Shown one piece after another: positions 1 to 9,528 of a stretch of 64,000 nt of DNA. A model generated the notes under the pieces. The model saw only the letters and a program-made list of their open reading frames with translations, searched no databases and had not been told where the DNA came from. Origin of the DNA: an uncultured bacterium (lineage in GTDB: Bacteria > Cyanobacteriota > Vampirovibrionia > Gastranaerophilales > Gastranaerophilaceae); assembly GCA_902760645.1 (NCBI GenBank), contig CACWHC010000001.1, forward strand, positions 1-64,000, written 5' to 3'. The position numbers and the translations under genes were made by a program. Numbering within the stretch: position 1 is the stretch's first letter; the number at the start of each line of letters is the position of its first letter.

Positions 1-526
1 GCTCATACTCGCAACGAAAACTCAACGTTTACGTTGACTCGTATTCGCCTCTCGCCTTCCGGCTCGTGGCTCTGCTCGTGCCTCGGAATCATTTTTCTTA
101 GAATTAACAAGTATTGTTTGTCGTTTCCAAACTATTCTGTTTTCAATGTTCAGGTACTTTTTAGACCAAACCGACACCATACTGTGCCATCTGATTTTCA
201 TCAATTCACCGACCATTACGGTCACGGGGTTCTGTCTTCCTTTCATAAAAACGGCTAATACAAACCGCATTTACTATCTTATTCCTTAAATTTTCACTGT
301 CAAGTTTTATTTTATATTTATCTTAATATTTGTTAATCATCAAATTTATATAATGATTGCTTGACCCGTATGCAACATGTTATTACATAAAATAATTTTG
401 TCAAGTGCTATAATTGAACAAAATTTTCAGTATTTGTGTAAAAATTTTACACTAAACGTAGGACGATTAATTTTTGCTTATATTTTATAATCAGTATGTA
501 GATGTATTAAAGTGTGAGGAGATTTT
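1..526. other. Gene-free left edge; G+C-rich mini-hairpins, then A+T-rich upstream region
   Basis: Bases 1-100 are much richer in G+C than the surroundings and hold short hairpins such as CAACG-ttta-CGTTG near 24-37, like the mini-hairpins downstream of tRNA-Val and tRNA-Ser. Bases 100-270 encode short overlapping ORFs on both strands, none with a ribosome binding site or a recognisable family. Bases 270-526 are A+T-rich and lead into the secreted protein gene at 527. I see no RNA gene here; the edge may be the tail of a tRNA-associated element lying outside the window. Confidence 0.4.
436..452. promoter_or_regulatory. 17-nt palindrome upstream of a secreted-protein gene
   Basis: GTGTAAAA-a-TTTTACAC is a perfect inverted repeat with an 8-nt arm, about 75 nt before the start at 527. 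It has no T-run after it, so an operator is more likely than a terminator. No regulator can be named. Confidence 0.35.
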
Positions 527-946
527 ATGAAAAAATTCAGTAAGATTGTTTTATCAATTATATTTGCATGTGCATGCTCGGGGGTTGTTATGGCGGCAGA
601 TTTTACTCCGCTGAATTTTGAAGATGCAACATACACAAGCAGTAGTAACAATACTGTTATTGCAGCTACTACACAGGATGCCAAAGCACAGTCAGCAGTA
701 AAACCGGCAGTTGCAGATACAACAGGCAGCAAAAATATGCAAAGTGCCATTTCTCAGCTTGACAATGCACAGGTTGAAGTAAGAAATGAACTTTTAAATT
801 ACAAAACAAAATATTCTGAAGTAGATGCAAAATACAATGCTATCAAGGAAGAAAGAGCAAGTCTTCATAAACAAATTAAGGCATGCGAAAGAAAAATCAG
901 AAGATTAGATAATGCAAAAGAAAAAATCAGAAAAAACATGGTTTAA
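527..946 (+). CDS. Small secreted coiled-coil protein, function unknown
   Basis: The 139-residue product starts with a clear signal peptide (MKKFSKIVLS, hydrophobic core, cleavage near VMA-AD at about residue 24). A low-complexity Ser/Thr/Ala stretch follows to about residue 67, and residues 70-139 form a charged helical segment with coiled-coil spacing (Leu, Lys, Glu and Arg rich). The start is supported by GAGGAG about 7 nt upstream of ATG. It is a single-gene unit closed by a strong terminator at 971-1008. It is probably periplasmic or envelope-attached. No family is recognised, and a function is not inferred. Confidence 0.8.
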   Translation: MKKFSKIVLSIIFACACSGVVMAADFTPLNFEDATYTSSSNNTVIAATTQDAKAQSAVKPAVADTTGSKNMQSAISQLDNAQVEVRNELLNYKTKYSEVDAKYNAIKEERASLHKQIKACERKIRRLDNAKEKIRKNMV

Positions 947-970
947 TTGAATTTTAGTTAAAACATAGCA

Positions 971-1008
971 AAAATCCCGTCAGACAATTGTTTTGACGGG
1001 ATTTTTTA
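971..1008 (+). terminator. Rho-independent terminator
   Basis: AAAATCCCGTCA pairs with TTGACGGGATTTT across a short loop and runs into a T-stretch, just after the gene ending at 946. Confidence 0.9.
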
Positions 1009-1070
1009 ATGAATTCATGTAGCTGATTTTAGCGACTTTTCAAACAGTTTTAAACCTATATAATTATACT

Positions 1071-1100
1071 TAGAAAATGTAATTAAAATTACATTTTCTA
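1071..1100. repeat. 30-nt perfect inverted repeat
   Basis: TAGAAAATGTAATT is followed after two A residues by its exact reverse complement. The arms are 14 nt and purely A+T-rich apart from one G/C pair. It lies between the terminators of two facing genes and may be an extra terminator, a small-element remnant or an operator. Confidence 0.5.
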
Positions 1101-1127
1101 ATCCTTTAATTATCTTACTCTCTTTGC

Positions 1128-1156
1128 GGGGGGTGCGTTTGTACCCCTCTTTTTTT
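1128..1156 (+). terminator. Second plus-strand terminator
   Basis: GGGGT pairs with ACCCC around an 8-nt loop and is followed by a run of eight T. It stands downstream of the 527-946 gene and acts as a back-up stop. Confidence 0.6.
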
Positions 1157-1161
1157 ACGCA

Positions 1162-1199
1162 TAAAAAAAAACAGGAAGTGATTTCATTCCCCCCCTGTT
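1162..1199 (-). terminator. Terminator of the 721-residue protein gene
   Basis: On the minus strand AACAGG...CCTGTT forms a stem with an inner GGAATGAAATCACTTCC stem and continues into nine U. It follows the stop at 1314. Confidence 0.75.
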
Positions 1200-1313
1200 A
1201 AGATTTACACTAGCCGAAATATAAATAGCATGTATATTATACCACCTTATTGCATAAAGTTCAAAATATAATAAGAAATGTTAATAAATATTTATATTTG
1301 AACAATCTTAGAT

Positions 1314-3479
1314 TTATGAAGACTGGAACATCTTAAAGGTTTTATCGATGCTGCCTTTTATCAGATTTTGAACGGATTGCATTTCAGTGGTTAATGCACT
1401 AATTTCGGCATCTATTGATTTCATTTCGATATCAATTTCATCTTCTTTATAGTTAATTTTGCTCTTTTTATATTCATATTCACGTTCAGCCTGAGCAACT
1501 GCTTCTAAATCAGTTTCTTTTCTGATATTTTCGCCATAGGCTTCTGTATATTTTGACTGATAATAGTAATTATCTGCATTTTTTGAAACGACAAATAACT
1601 GACCGTTCATCAACGCATTATTTAAATACTCATTTTCTTGAACTTGTTCATTTTCGTACATGCCATTTGTACAAATACTATTAAATATAATGCTGTAAAA
1701 TTCTGATTCCCAAATATGTTCTTCTGCCTCTTCAGCAATATTTACGTTGTACAAATATCCGCCGTAATCAGTAATATATGTAGATTTTCCGGCTTTTTTA
1801 TCAATTAAACATTCATCTTGATAAGCATCCATACCATTTACGAAATTAGTTAAGAAGGTTTCAGTAAGGTTAGAAAGACTTATTGCCCATTCATTACCAT
1901 ATTTAACCCAGCAATTATAGCCGTCTGCTGCTCTTACTGCTCCTTTAGCACAGGATTCAGAGTTAAACGGTATATCAGAAATTGTTACATAGTTCGGATC
2001 CGAACCGTTATAACCATCAATATTTCTAAATCTGGTAATTATGTCTGCCAATGCGGTATAAAAAGCATTCTGCTCAACTTTACCCGGATTTTCAGGATTC
2101 GGCATCAATAATGCATACATGCTTTTTGCCAATTTATCGAAATAGTTTAAGATTGCAAGTGAACTTTTAGCCTTTTCAGAATCAGTACCGCCTTCTTTGG
2201 CTAATCTTACTAAGTCAGCATATGTATGTAAATTTGCATCTGAGCCATTTTCTTGTGCAGTTTTAGTGTAACTGGCTTTCATCTTATCATACCAGATATC
2301 AACATCATCTGTAATTAATGTCCAGGTATTCATGTTGGAAACATTGTTGATAAGGTGACTCATCATCTCAAGAATTTCACTATAGTTTTGTTGTCCGGTA
2401 ACTACCATTGTAATATCTTCATTTAACAAATCTGCTAAAGTAAACGATCTTGAAGAATAAGTACCATATTTAGCTTTGTCAGCATCTGAAAGTTTCTGAT
2501 ACTCCTCACTGGAAGTATCAGGACATATTTTCCCGGTTGTACCAAAACTTGCATTATTCAAGTAGTCACCATTTTTTAAAACACATGTTGAACCTGATTC
2601 CTTATCCCAAGTATAATTCAGATTACATGATAAATCTGCTCTTTTACCCCCCAGTACAGCTTCGCCACCTGCCTGATGGAAACGTTTTTCATTTTCCCAT
2701 TCTTCCGGAGTATCATAATACTCTGTTCTGTTGAAATCAAATATTAAATTTTCTGCCAGAGCAGCTTGCGTGGAACCGGGTTCAAAGTATCCGTTTGCCG
2801 TATTTATCGTAATATAATCAATATAACTCAGCAAATTGGTCATATTCATAACATTCGCAACTTCTCTGCCATATAATTCATCGCCTAATCCGGCTTTATC
2901 AAAATAAACATATTTTGGTTGCAAATTACCATCAGTATTAAGCATACTGTTTGCCAAACCTGAAGAAATGGCCTTATTATCACGAAGTGCATCTATATAT
3001 TTTGCAAACATTTCACCTTTGACAACGCTATAATCAACTTCATGACCGTTTGCATCGTATATCTTATCACCCGGATATACAACTTTACCACCATATAAAA
3101 TACCGCCATCTGTACTCCAAGTACCGGTTGTAGGGTCTTGTACCATATTAAATATACCTTCAGCTGCTTTCATAAATTTGTCATTCATCGCAATCTTGCC
3201 ATCCTGACGTGCAAGCAAATATGGCATATATTTATTATATTCTGACGGATTCATCAATAAATCATAAGATAAGTCATAAACATAATTACCCGGATCTGTA
3301 GGAGTCAAATCCCAAACAAGTTTAGCTGCCTGAATTGCATCCTGATAATCTTCCGTTGCCGCCTGAAGTTCACGAGACATCGATAACTTCTGTTGGGCAA
3401 GTTCCATTGATCTGAATTCACAATTTGCCTTTCGTGAAGTTACTGCGAGAAATCTAGCTTGTGATGCTGATAAACCCAT
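1314..3479 (-). CDS. Large unknown protein with MGLSASQAR-type N-terminus and C-terminal coiled coil
   Basis: The 721-residue product has no signal peptide. Its N-terminus (MGLSASQARFLAVTSRKANC, then a helical Gln/Leu-rich segment to about residue 60) is a pattern I recall on families of large unnamed proteins in Gastranaerophilales. The middle is rich in Asn, Tyr and Asp with many aromatic residues. Residues about 655-710 are a charged helical segment (alternating Glu and Lys) likely to form a coiled coil. AAGGAACG lies about 11 nt before ATG. It stands alone between facing terminators. A helical start, a variable body and a coiled-coil end with no Sec signal would suit a protein exported by a dedicated route, but nothing in the sequence proves export. 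Function unknown. Confidence 0.8.
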   Translation of the reverse strand: MGLSASQARFLAVTSRKANCEFRSMELAQQKLSMSRELQAATEDYQDAIQAAKLVWDLTPTDPGNYVYDLSYDLLMNPSEYNKYMPYLLARQDGKIAMNDKFMKAAEGIFNMVQDPTTGTWSTDGGILYGGKVVYPGDKIYDANGHEVDYSVVKGEMFAKYIDALRDNKAISSGLANSMLNTDGNLQPKYVYFDKAGLGDELYGREVANVMNMTNLLSYIDYITINTANGYFEPGSTQAALAENLIFDFNRTEYYDTPEEWENEKRFHQAGGEAVLGGKRADLSCNLNYTWDKESGSTCVLKNGDYLNNASFGTTGKICPDTSSEEYQKLSDADKAKYGTYSSRSFTLADLLNEDITMVVTGQQNYSEILEMMSHLINNVSNMNTWTLITDDVDIWYDKMKASYTKTAQENGSDANLHTYADLVRLAKEGGTDSEKAKSSLAILNYFDKLAKSMYALLMPNPENPGKVEQNAFYTALADIITRFRNIDGYNGSDPNYVTISDIPFNSESCAKGAVRAADGYNCWVKYGNEWAISLSNLTETFLTNFVNGMDAYQDECLIDKKAGKSTYITDYGGYLYNVNIAEEAEEHIWESEFYSIIFNSICTNGMYENEQVQENEYLNNALMNGQLFVVSKNADNYYYQSKYTEAYGENIRKETDLEAVAQAEREYEYKKSKINYKEDEIDIEMKSIDAEISALTTEMQSVQNLIKGSIDKTFKMFQSS

Positions 3480-3629
3480 TTGTACCGCTCGTTCCTTTCG
3501 CTTATCTTAGTCGCATGTAGTCCTATTAATCTGCATGACGGATTTATCAGCAAAAACTTTAAGTTTTTTATTGATTATGTTAACAAATGTTTACAATGCG
3601 GAATATCAGCCTAAACATTTAAATATTTA

Positions 3630-6146
3630 TTACAAAGATTTTCTTTCAACTTCTTCGGTAGTGGAAACTTCTATAATATCACCTTCGGCTATATCGTTCC
3701 ACTTAGCAAAAGAAATACCACACTCAAACCCTTGAGCAACCTCTTTAACATCATCCTTGAAACGTTTCAGCTGGTCAATTGCACCTTCAAAGATAACTTC
3801 GCCATCTCTGATAAGTTTTGCATCTTTTGAGCGAACAATCTTACCCTCAGTAACGTAACAGCCGGCAATTTTTGTAGTCTTGCCGATTGTAAATACCTGT
3901 CTGACCTCGGCTTTACCAAGTTCAACTTCTTTAACTTCCGGCTCAAGAAGAGATAACATCGTTTGTTCAATATCTTCCAATATTTGATAAATAATATCAT
4001 ATTTTTTGATAGTTACACCTTCTCTCTCAGCCGCAGCAAGAGCATTTGAATCTTCCTTAACGGTAAATCCCAAAATTAAAGCGTTTGATGCTGATGCCAA
4101 CATAACATCGGCTTCTGAAATATCACCTACACCAACGTGAATAATCTTTGTCGTAATTTCTTTTGAATCTAACTGAGCAATTGCCTGTGAAACAGCTTCT
4201 GCCGAACCATGAGTATTTGCTTTTATAATCAAATTCAAATTAGGAATATCCTCTTCCCCTGCAGCAGCTTCACGTCTGATATGTGCAGGCAGCATAGCCT
4301 CTAATCGCTTGTCACGTTCTTTTTCTTTACGAGCAGCAACTATAGACTTCATTTCCTTTTCGTTTTTAACAACTTCAAATTTATCACCTGCCTGAGGAAC
4401 CTCTGTTAAACCTAAAATTTCAACAGGAGTAGATGGTTCAGCTTTTTGGATACGCTCCCCGCTGTCAGACAACAATGCCCTGACACGACCGCAGGCAGTA
4501 CCGACAACAACGCAGTTCCCGACTCTTAATGTACCGTTTTGTACAAGCAATGTTGCAACAGGACCTTTACCTTTATCAAGATTTGCTTCAATTACAACAC
4601 CTGAAGCCTCAGCTTTCGGATTAGCTTTTAAATCCTGAACATCTGCAACAAGCAAAATATATTCCAATAATTCATCAATACCTGTTGCCTGAAGTGCAGA
4701 AACTTTGACCGTAATTGTATCTCCGCCCCATTCTTCCGGAACAAGTCCATGCTCGGTTAACTGCTGAAGAATTTTATCAGGATTAGCTCCCGGCTTATCA
4801 ATCTTATTAACCGCAACAATGATAGGAACATCCGCTGCTTTGGCATGGTTAATAGCTTCAATAGTCTGAGGCATAATTCCATCATCAGCTGCAACAACAA
4901 GAATAGCAATATCTGTAGCCTTTGCCCCGCGGGCTCTCATTTCGGTAAATGCTTCGTGACCCGGAGTATCCACGAATACAATTTTCTTTTCCTGTTTATT
5001 ATCAAGATAAACCGTATAAGCACCTATAGACTGAGTAATACCGCCGACTTCAGTCGCAACAATCTTATGTTTTGAAGCACGAATACTGTCTAACAATGTT
5101 GTTTTACCGTGGTCAACGTGCCCCATAATACTTACAACAGGAGCACGCTTTTTAAGAAGTTTCTTATCAATCTCCGTCAAAGCTTTCTTTTCTTCTTCTT
5201 TTTCCATCTCCTGTTCTATGTATGCTTCTAAATCTTCTTCCAAAACTTCAAGATTATATTCGGCACAAATCTTTTTAATTACATCCACATCAATAAGCTG
5301 ATTTACGGTAGCCATAATTCCGTTCATCATAAGGAATTTTACTATTTCAGCAGGTGTACGCTGAATTTTTTCTGACAATTCACTAATTGTCATGGCATGT
5401 GTTACGACAATTTGAGTAACTTCTTTTACTTCTTCTTCTTTTTGAGTTCTTTTTTTATGCTTTTGTGCAGCTGCTTTTTCTAATGAAATACGTTCCTGTT
5501 CTTCTTTTTTATTGAAATCTTTATCTTTTCTCTTTGAATTATCAGGACGTTTTTTTGAAGGGCTTTTGGTTTCATAAATTTCCTGAGAAATTATGTGACG
5601 TTGAATAGGTTTTTTCCTTTGTTCATCAGATTTTTCAGCCGATTTTGGTTTATCTGAACTTTCAGGTTTGCCTGCAAAAGGCTTGCGATTTCTATCCGCA
5701 AATTTAGAACCTGTATTTTTTCTTTCATCAGAAGTTCTTGCCGCAGAATTTGAAGAATCTGCAGGTTTTGCTTTCCTTACAATTTCAATTCCGCTTGTTT
5801 TAGGACGTTTTACAACTTCTACTCTCGGACGCTCCGGAATTTCTTTTTTTGCCTCTGTATTTTTAATAATTGGTTTTTCCTGAACCGAATTTACAGGGGT
5901 TTCCTTAATTTCAACTTTTTCAACTTCCTTAGACTTTTTAACAATAAATGCTTTTGGCTTTGCAGGTTTTTGAACTACCTCGCCTCCTGCAATAAAGTCT
6001 TTAATCTTCTTCACCTGTTCGGGAGTTAATGTGCTTGAATGAGTTTTACCAACAATAGAAATCTTTGCCAGTTTTTCCAGCAATTCTTTATTGGATAAAT
6101 TCAATTCTTTTGCAAGCTCATTAATTCTGATTGTGTCGTAACTCAT
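3630..6146 (-). CDS. infB: Translation initiation factor IF-2
   Basis: IF-2 is the GTPase that brings fMet-tRNA to the 30S subunit and promotes subunit joining. The 838-residue protein has an IF2_N helix domain at the start (about 3-50), a long Lys/Glu/Pro-rich linker (about 55-245), a second IF2_N domain (about 250-300) and the G domain with GHVDHGKT (342-349), DTPGH (393-397) and NKID (447-450). The translation-factor beta barrels and the C-terminal fMet-binding domain follow to the end. Length is normal for the long IF-2 form. Its start lies inside the end of ylxR (26-nt overlap), so translation is probably coupled. The usual nusA upstream and rbfA downstream are not here; rbfA-truB lie at 12.9 kb. 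Confidence 0.98.
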   Translation of the reverse strand: MSYDTIRINELAKELNLSNKELLEKLAKISIVGKTHSSTLTPEQVKKIKDFIAGGEVVQKPAKPKAFIVKKSKEVEKVEIKETPVNSVQEKPIIKNTEAKKEIPERPRVEVVKRPKTSGIEIVRKAKPADSSNSAARTSDERKNTGSKFADRNRKPFAGKPESSDKPKSAEKSDEQRKKPIQRHIISQEIYETKSPSKKRPDNSKRKDKDFNKKEEQERISLEKAAAQKHKKRTQKEEEVKEVTQIVVTHAMTISELSEKIQRTPAEIVKFLMMNGIMATVNQLIDVDVIKKICAEYNLEVLEEDLEAYIEQEMEKEEEKKALTEIDKKLLKKRAPVVSIMGHVDHGKTTLLDSIRASKHKIVATEVGGITQSIGAYTVYLDNKQEKKIVFVDTPGHEAFTEMRARGAKATDIAILVVAADDGIMPQTIEAINHAKAADVPIIVAVNKIDKPGANPDKILQQLTEHGLVPEEWGGDTITVKVSALQATGIDELLEYILLVADVQDLKANPKAEASGVVIEANLDKGKGPVATLLVQNGTLRVGNCVVVGTACGRVRALLSDSGERIQKAEPSTPVEILGLTEVPQAGDKFEVVKNEKEMKSIVAARKEKERDKRLEAMLPAHIRREAAAGEEDIPNLNLIIKANTHGSAEAVSQAIAQLDSKEITTKIIHVGVGDISEADVMLASASNALILGFTVKEDSNALAAAEREGVTIKKYDIIYQILEDIEQTMLSLLEPEVKEVELGKAEVRQVFTIGKTTKIAGCYVTEGKIVRSKDAKLIRDGEVIFEGAIDQLKRFKDDVKEVAQGFECGISFAKWNDIAEGDIIEVSTTEEVERKSL

Positions 6147-6381
6147 CTGTTAATTGTCCTTTCAGCTCCGCCGGAACGGGTGTTTTTAATATTTTTTGTA
6201 ATTTATTTTTTTTAAAAGCATTTTCAATACAAGTATTATTATAGCAAAGATATGCAGATCTGCCAAATACATTTGAATTTCCGTTTATAACAAGGCTATT
6301 GGTCGAATGCTCCTTTGTAATTTTGATTAAATCATTACGATTTTTTATTATACCGCACCCGACACATTTTCTATCTGACAT
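6121..6381 (-). CDS. ylxR: YlxR/RnpM family RNA-binding protein
   Basis: This 86-residue protein matches the YlxR (DUF448) family, small basic proteins of the nusA-infB operon; in some bacteria the family binds RNase P RNA (RnpM). The diagnostic N-terminal pattern RKCVGCG...RNDLIKI is present, followed by the FGRSAYLC segment with a second Cys pair region. The start has AAGGGTGG just upstream. The gene sits between prfA and infB and overlaps the infB start, consistent with one transcript. The last 20 residues are charged and less conserved. Confidence 0.92.
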   Translation of the reverse strand: MSDRKCVGCGIIKNRNDLIKITKEHSTNSLVINGNSNVFGRSAYLCYNNTCIENAFKKNKLQKILKTPVPAELKGQLTDELRHNQN

Positions 6382-6390
6382 AAACCACCC

Positions 6391-7473
6391 TTATTCAACC
6401 TGAGCAAGCTTTTCCAGTTTTAATTTTTGGTCATACTCCATAAGCAGTTTAATAAGTTCATCCAAATCGCCGTCAATAACAGTCCATACATTCAGGTTAT
6501 GATTAATACGATGGTCGGTTAATCTGCCCTGAGGGAAGTTATACGTTCTGATACGTTCGCTTCTGTCACCTGTGCCGACCTGAGAACGGCGTAAATCAGT
6601 AATTTCCTGCATTTGCTTTTGCACTTCCAAATCATAGAGTTTTGAACGCAAAATTTGCATCGCACGTTCTTTATTTTGTAACTGAGAACGTTCTTCCGTA
6701 CAGAAAATCATTATACCTGTCGGTTTATGGAACAATCTTGCCGCGGTTTCAACTTTGTTTACATTTTGTCCGCCTGCACCGCCCGAACGAGCCGTTGACA
6801 TTTCTATATCTTCAGGTCTGATTTCAATTTCTACATCATCAACTTCAGGCATAACAGCGACCGTAGCTGTAGAAGTATGAACTCTGCCCTGGGATTCCGT
6901 TGCGGGAACACGCTGTACACGGTGAACACCCGATTCATATTTTAGTCGTGAATACACGGAATCACCCTTTATTGAAATAATAATTTCGGAATATCCGCCT
7001 GCTTCACACTCTGTTTTAGACAAAATTTGAGTCGTCCAGCCCTGCTTATCGGCATATTTCAAATACATTCTTGCCAAATCACCCGCAAAAATATTTGCTT
7101 CATCACCACCTGCACCGCCTCTGATTTCAAGCATGATATCTTTATCATCCATCGGGTCACGGGGAAGAAGCAACACTTTCATTCTCTCTTCAAACTGAGG
7201 GATTTTGGCTTCGTTTTCTTCCATTTCCGCTTTTAAAAATGCTTTCATTTCCTCATCAGTTTCCGAATGCAGCATTTCTTTTGCATCTGCTATGGCTTCT
7301 GTTGTTTTTTTCCATTCATAATATACATTTACGGTTTCTTCCATTGACTTACGCTGCTTTGACAAATCTCTGAAACGGTTATAATCCTGAATAACCTCAG
7401 GATCGGACAATGTTTTGCCAAGTTCAATGTACTTTTTCTCTATCTGTAATATTTTATCTAACATATCTTTCAT
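6391..7473 (-). CDS. prfA: Peptide chain release factor 1
   Basis: RF1 recognises UAA and UAG and triggers peptide release. The product has the catalytic GGQ motif in [13 protein letters not shown] and the RF1-type PAT codon-reading tripeptide in [10 protein letters not shown], which separates it from RF2. I place the start at ATG 7473 (MKDMLDKI), giving 360 residues as in E. coli. An upstream TTG at 7509 would add 12 residues unlike RF1. No Shine-Dalgarno is visible; TGT-TAGACT lies 7 nt before the ATG, which suggests a leaderless or nearly leaderless mRNA. It heads prfA-ylxR-infB with a 9-nt gap to ylxR. ATG 7464 is an alternative start. Confidence 0.96.
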   Translation of the reverse strand: MKDMLDKILQIEKKYIELGKTLSDPEVIQDYNRFRDLSKQRKSMEETVNVYYEWKKTTEAIADAKEMLHSETDEEMKAFLKAEMEENEAKIPQFEERMKVLLLPRDPMDDKDIMLEIRGGAGGDEANIFAGDLARMYLKYADKQGWTTQILSKTECEAGGYSEIIISIKGDSVYSRLKYESGVHRVQRVPATESQGRVHTSTATVAVMPEVDDVEIEIRPEDIEMSTARSGGAGGQNVNKVETAARLFHKPTGIMIFCTEERSQLQNKERAMQILRSKLYDLEVQKQMQEITDLRRSQVGTGDRSERIRTYNFPQGRLTDHRINHNLNVWTVIDGDLDELIKLLMEYDQKLKLEKLAQVE

Positions 7474-7578
7474 AGTTTTCAGTCTAACAAGAACATAAAA
7501 ATTTTTCAAATCGGCAAAATGTAAAGATGTTTTAACAATCGAACAATTATTTTTGTGTTTTTACTTTGTATCAATACT

Positions 7579-9084
7579 ATGATGAATACAGTTACTCCAA
7601 TTAATGAAACAAAAAGCCCGATGATTAAAATTTCGGGCGAGCCGCAAAAAACAAAACTTTTATCAGACAAAAAGTTTGATAACATAACTTTAAACAATGA
7701 TAAGAATTTGTTTTTAAAAGATTACGTTATGAAAAAGCTTGAAAAATCGGGTATTAAATTACCCAATGGCTGGGAAATTAACGTAGCATCACCCGAAAAA
7801 ATATCAAAAGAAGATAATAAACTTCTCAGAGATGTCAGAGTTAACACCTATAAAGCCCGTGTGGATGACTTATTTAAACTTCTCGAAAAAGATTCTCTTA
7901 CCGTAAATAACCGTATCAGAGAAATGAAAATATCCGAAGAAGAAAAAGATAACCTCGCAAAACTCAAATCAAAATATGATAATTACTATACTATTACTCT
8001 GAAAACCAACGACAAAGAATATAATCTGTTTAATCTAACCGAACAGGAAAAAGCAGAATTAAAAAGTAAAAATCCGAAAATCGCAGAATTTTCGGAACAG
8101 GAAAAAGACAATATTGACAACATTAAAAAACAATTCGCATCTTCTGAAATAAAAAAAGAAGTTCTTGCAGAATCAGGCAAATCATCCAGATACGGGGCAT
8201 ATGCACTTGTACCGGTATTACTTGTACTTGGAGCACAGGCTGTATTTGAGCAAAGAGCTGCAGCAAGAGCGATAAAAGCAGATGCGGCAAAATATTTAAG
8301 AGAACAAATTGCGATTTACAATGAGGGAAATCCTCTGAAAAAATACTTTGCAAAAGGCGGGTTCAAAGAATACGTAAATTCAATTAAAGAAGGGGAAAAC
8401 AACTGGTGGCGAGTGCTTGCCATAGCATTTGCAGGGTCTTGGGATGATGACTTGGGTGCGGTAAAAGACTTCTTTCAGGATCACGATAACTTTGGCACCA
8501 AAAAGGCTGGCTTAATTGCAATTCCGTCAATGGTTATCGGCACTTTAACAAGCCTTGTTATAGCACCGCTTATGTCAGGAATGATTGATTACAGCAGAGC
8601 AAAAGCTTATGTAGCAAAAAATGCACCACAACTGCATGTACCGTTGAGCGGTAAATCAAAGGCTGCATTTATTGCAGGAAATACGGCTCTCGGGTTAATA
8701 TTCAGTTCATTCTGCTCGGGTTCCAGCTGGACATCAGAAGCCCTTACATACTTACAGCTTAAAAATAACAAAAAACATTTAAAAGAAAATAATATTATTA
8801 CTCCGGAAGAAGATAAAAATTCTTCTACATATAAAAACTTTATGTCCTATGAGGCATACTCAGGGAAACTAAACGGTATCTTAAAAGCTGATCCGATATC
8901 AGGTGCAGGATTTGGAGCATTAGGATTGTTAACAAGTGCAAATCCATACATCAATGCAGTAGCAACAACGACCTGCGGATGTATAGAAACAATTACCGCA
9001 AGCGTAAAACAATTCACCCAGGACGGTCAACGTAAAAGAGATATTGATAAAGATAAAACAGAATTACTTAAATCCGTAGGATAA
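7579..9084 (+). CDS. Unknown protein with central hydrophobic segments
   Basis: About 500 residues, no recognised family. The N-terminal 200 residues are Lys/Glu-rich and hydrophilic. A hydrophobic stretch (YALVPVLLVLGAQAVF) lies near residues 205-220, another (IPSMVIGTLTSLVIAPLMSG) near 320-340, and a third Gly/Ser-rich one near 375-400. This suggests a membrane-associated protein with a soluble N-terminal half. A GTG at 7555 opens the frame, but ATG 7579 or 7582 is more likely; neither has a good ribosome binding site. The gene is divergent from prfA and is followed by the inverted-repeat element at 9093. Function unknown. Confidence 0.75.
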   Translation: MMNTVTPINETKSPMIKISGEPQKTKLLSDKKFDNITLNNDKNLFLKDYVMKKLEKSGIKLPNGWEINVASPEKISKEDNKLLRDVRVNTYKARVDDLFKLLEKDSLTVNNRIREMKISEEEKDNLAKLKSKYDNYYTITLKTNDKEYNLFNLTEQEKAELKSKNPKIAEFSEQEKDNIDNIKKQFASSEIKKEVLAESGKSSRYGAYALVPVLLVLGAQAVFEQRAAARAIKADAAKYLREQIAIYNEGNPLKKYFAKGGFKEYVNSIKEGENNWWRVLAIAFAGSWDDDLGAVKDFFQDHDNFGTKKAGLIAIPSMVIGTLTSLVIAPLMSGMIDYSRAKAYVAKNAPQLHVPLSGKSKAAFIAGNTALGLIFSSFCSGSSWTSEALTYLQLKNNKKHLKENNIITPEEDKNSSTYKNFMSYEAYSGKLNGILKADPISGAGFGALGLLTSANPYINAVATTTCGCIETITASVKQFTQDGQRKRDIDKDKTELLKSVG

Positions 9085-9092
9085 TAAATAAA

Positions 9093-9177
9093 CATAATAT
9101 ATGTTATAGGAACAAAAATATTTGAAATTAAAATAACAACCCTGTTTGTCATGCTGAACTTGTTTCAGCATCTGACC
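9093..9177 (+). repeat. Left 85-bp inverted repeat arm
   Basis: The inverted partner is 9529-9613. The two differences are T/C in the AAATAT(T/C)TG stretch and T/C in CCC(T/C)G. The inner end carries the TGTCATGCTGAAC-type hairpin. Confidence 0.9.
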
Positions 9178-9194
9178 CATGATAAAATCTGATT

Positions 9195-9508
9195 ATGGTT
9201 TATACTAAACAATATTATGTATATATAATCACAAATTATCAACAAACGACATTTTATATAGGCATAACGCATAATTTGGAACAACGAATATGGGAACATA
9301 AAAACAAAGTTTATGATGTTTTTCTGCGAAGTACAATCTAAATCGCTTAGTTTATTACGAATGTTTTGATGATGTGAATTACGCAGTTGCACGAGAAAAA
9401 CAACTAAAGAATTGGCATAGACAATGGAAATTAAATCTAATAAGAAATATGAACCCTGATTTTAAAGATTTAAGTATAGATTTTGGTTTGGAACCTGAAA
9501 CAAAATAA
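9195..9508 (+). pseudogene. GIY-YIG endonuclease, frameshifted
   Basis: Reading from ATG 9195 gives a GIY-YIG domain: QYYVYIITN...FYIGITHNLEQRIWEHKNK, with the Tyr-Val-Tyr and Tyr-Ile-Gly halves, and the conserved Arg and His of the helix. Near 9320 one base appears to be missing. In the next frame the homology continues as KYNLNRLVYYECFDDV and then AREKQLKNW, to TAA at 9506-9508. The span of 314 bases is two more than a multiple of three, as a single deletion predicts. Intact relatives are 90-105 residue UvrC-type or YhbQ-like proteins. The gene lies wholly inside the inverted repeats and is probably its former enzyme. Confidence 0.88.
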
Positions 9509-9528
9509 ATAATTTGAAATTTTCAGGT

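Noticed and set aside
22-270. Overlapping 74-82 residue ORFs on both strands at the left edge
   Set aside because: No ribosome binding site, no family, and the composition follows the G+C-rich hairpin region. Called non-coding, though a short repeated ORF cannot be excluded.
3535-3735. 66-residue plus-strand ORF overlapping the end of infB
   Set aside because: Antisense to infB for half its length and without a ribosome site.
9165-9392. 75-residue minus-strand ORF in the inverted-repeat element
   Set aside because: It is antisense to the GIY-YIG reading frame, which has clear homology.
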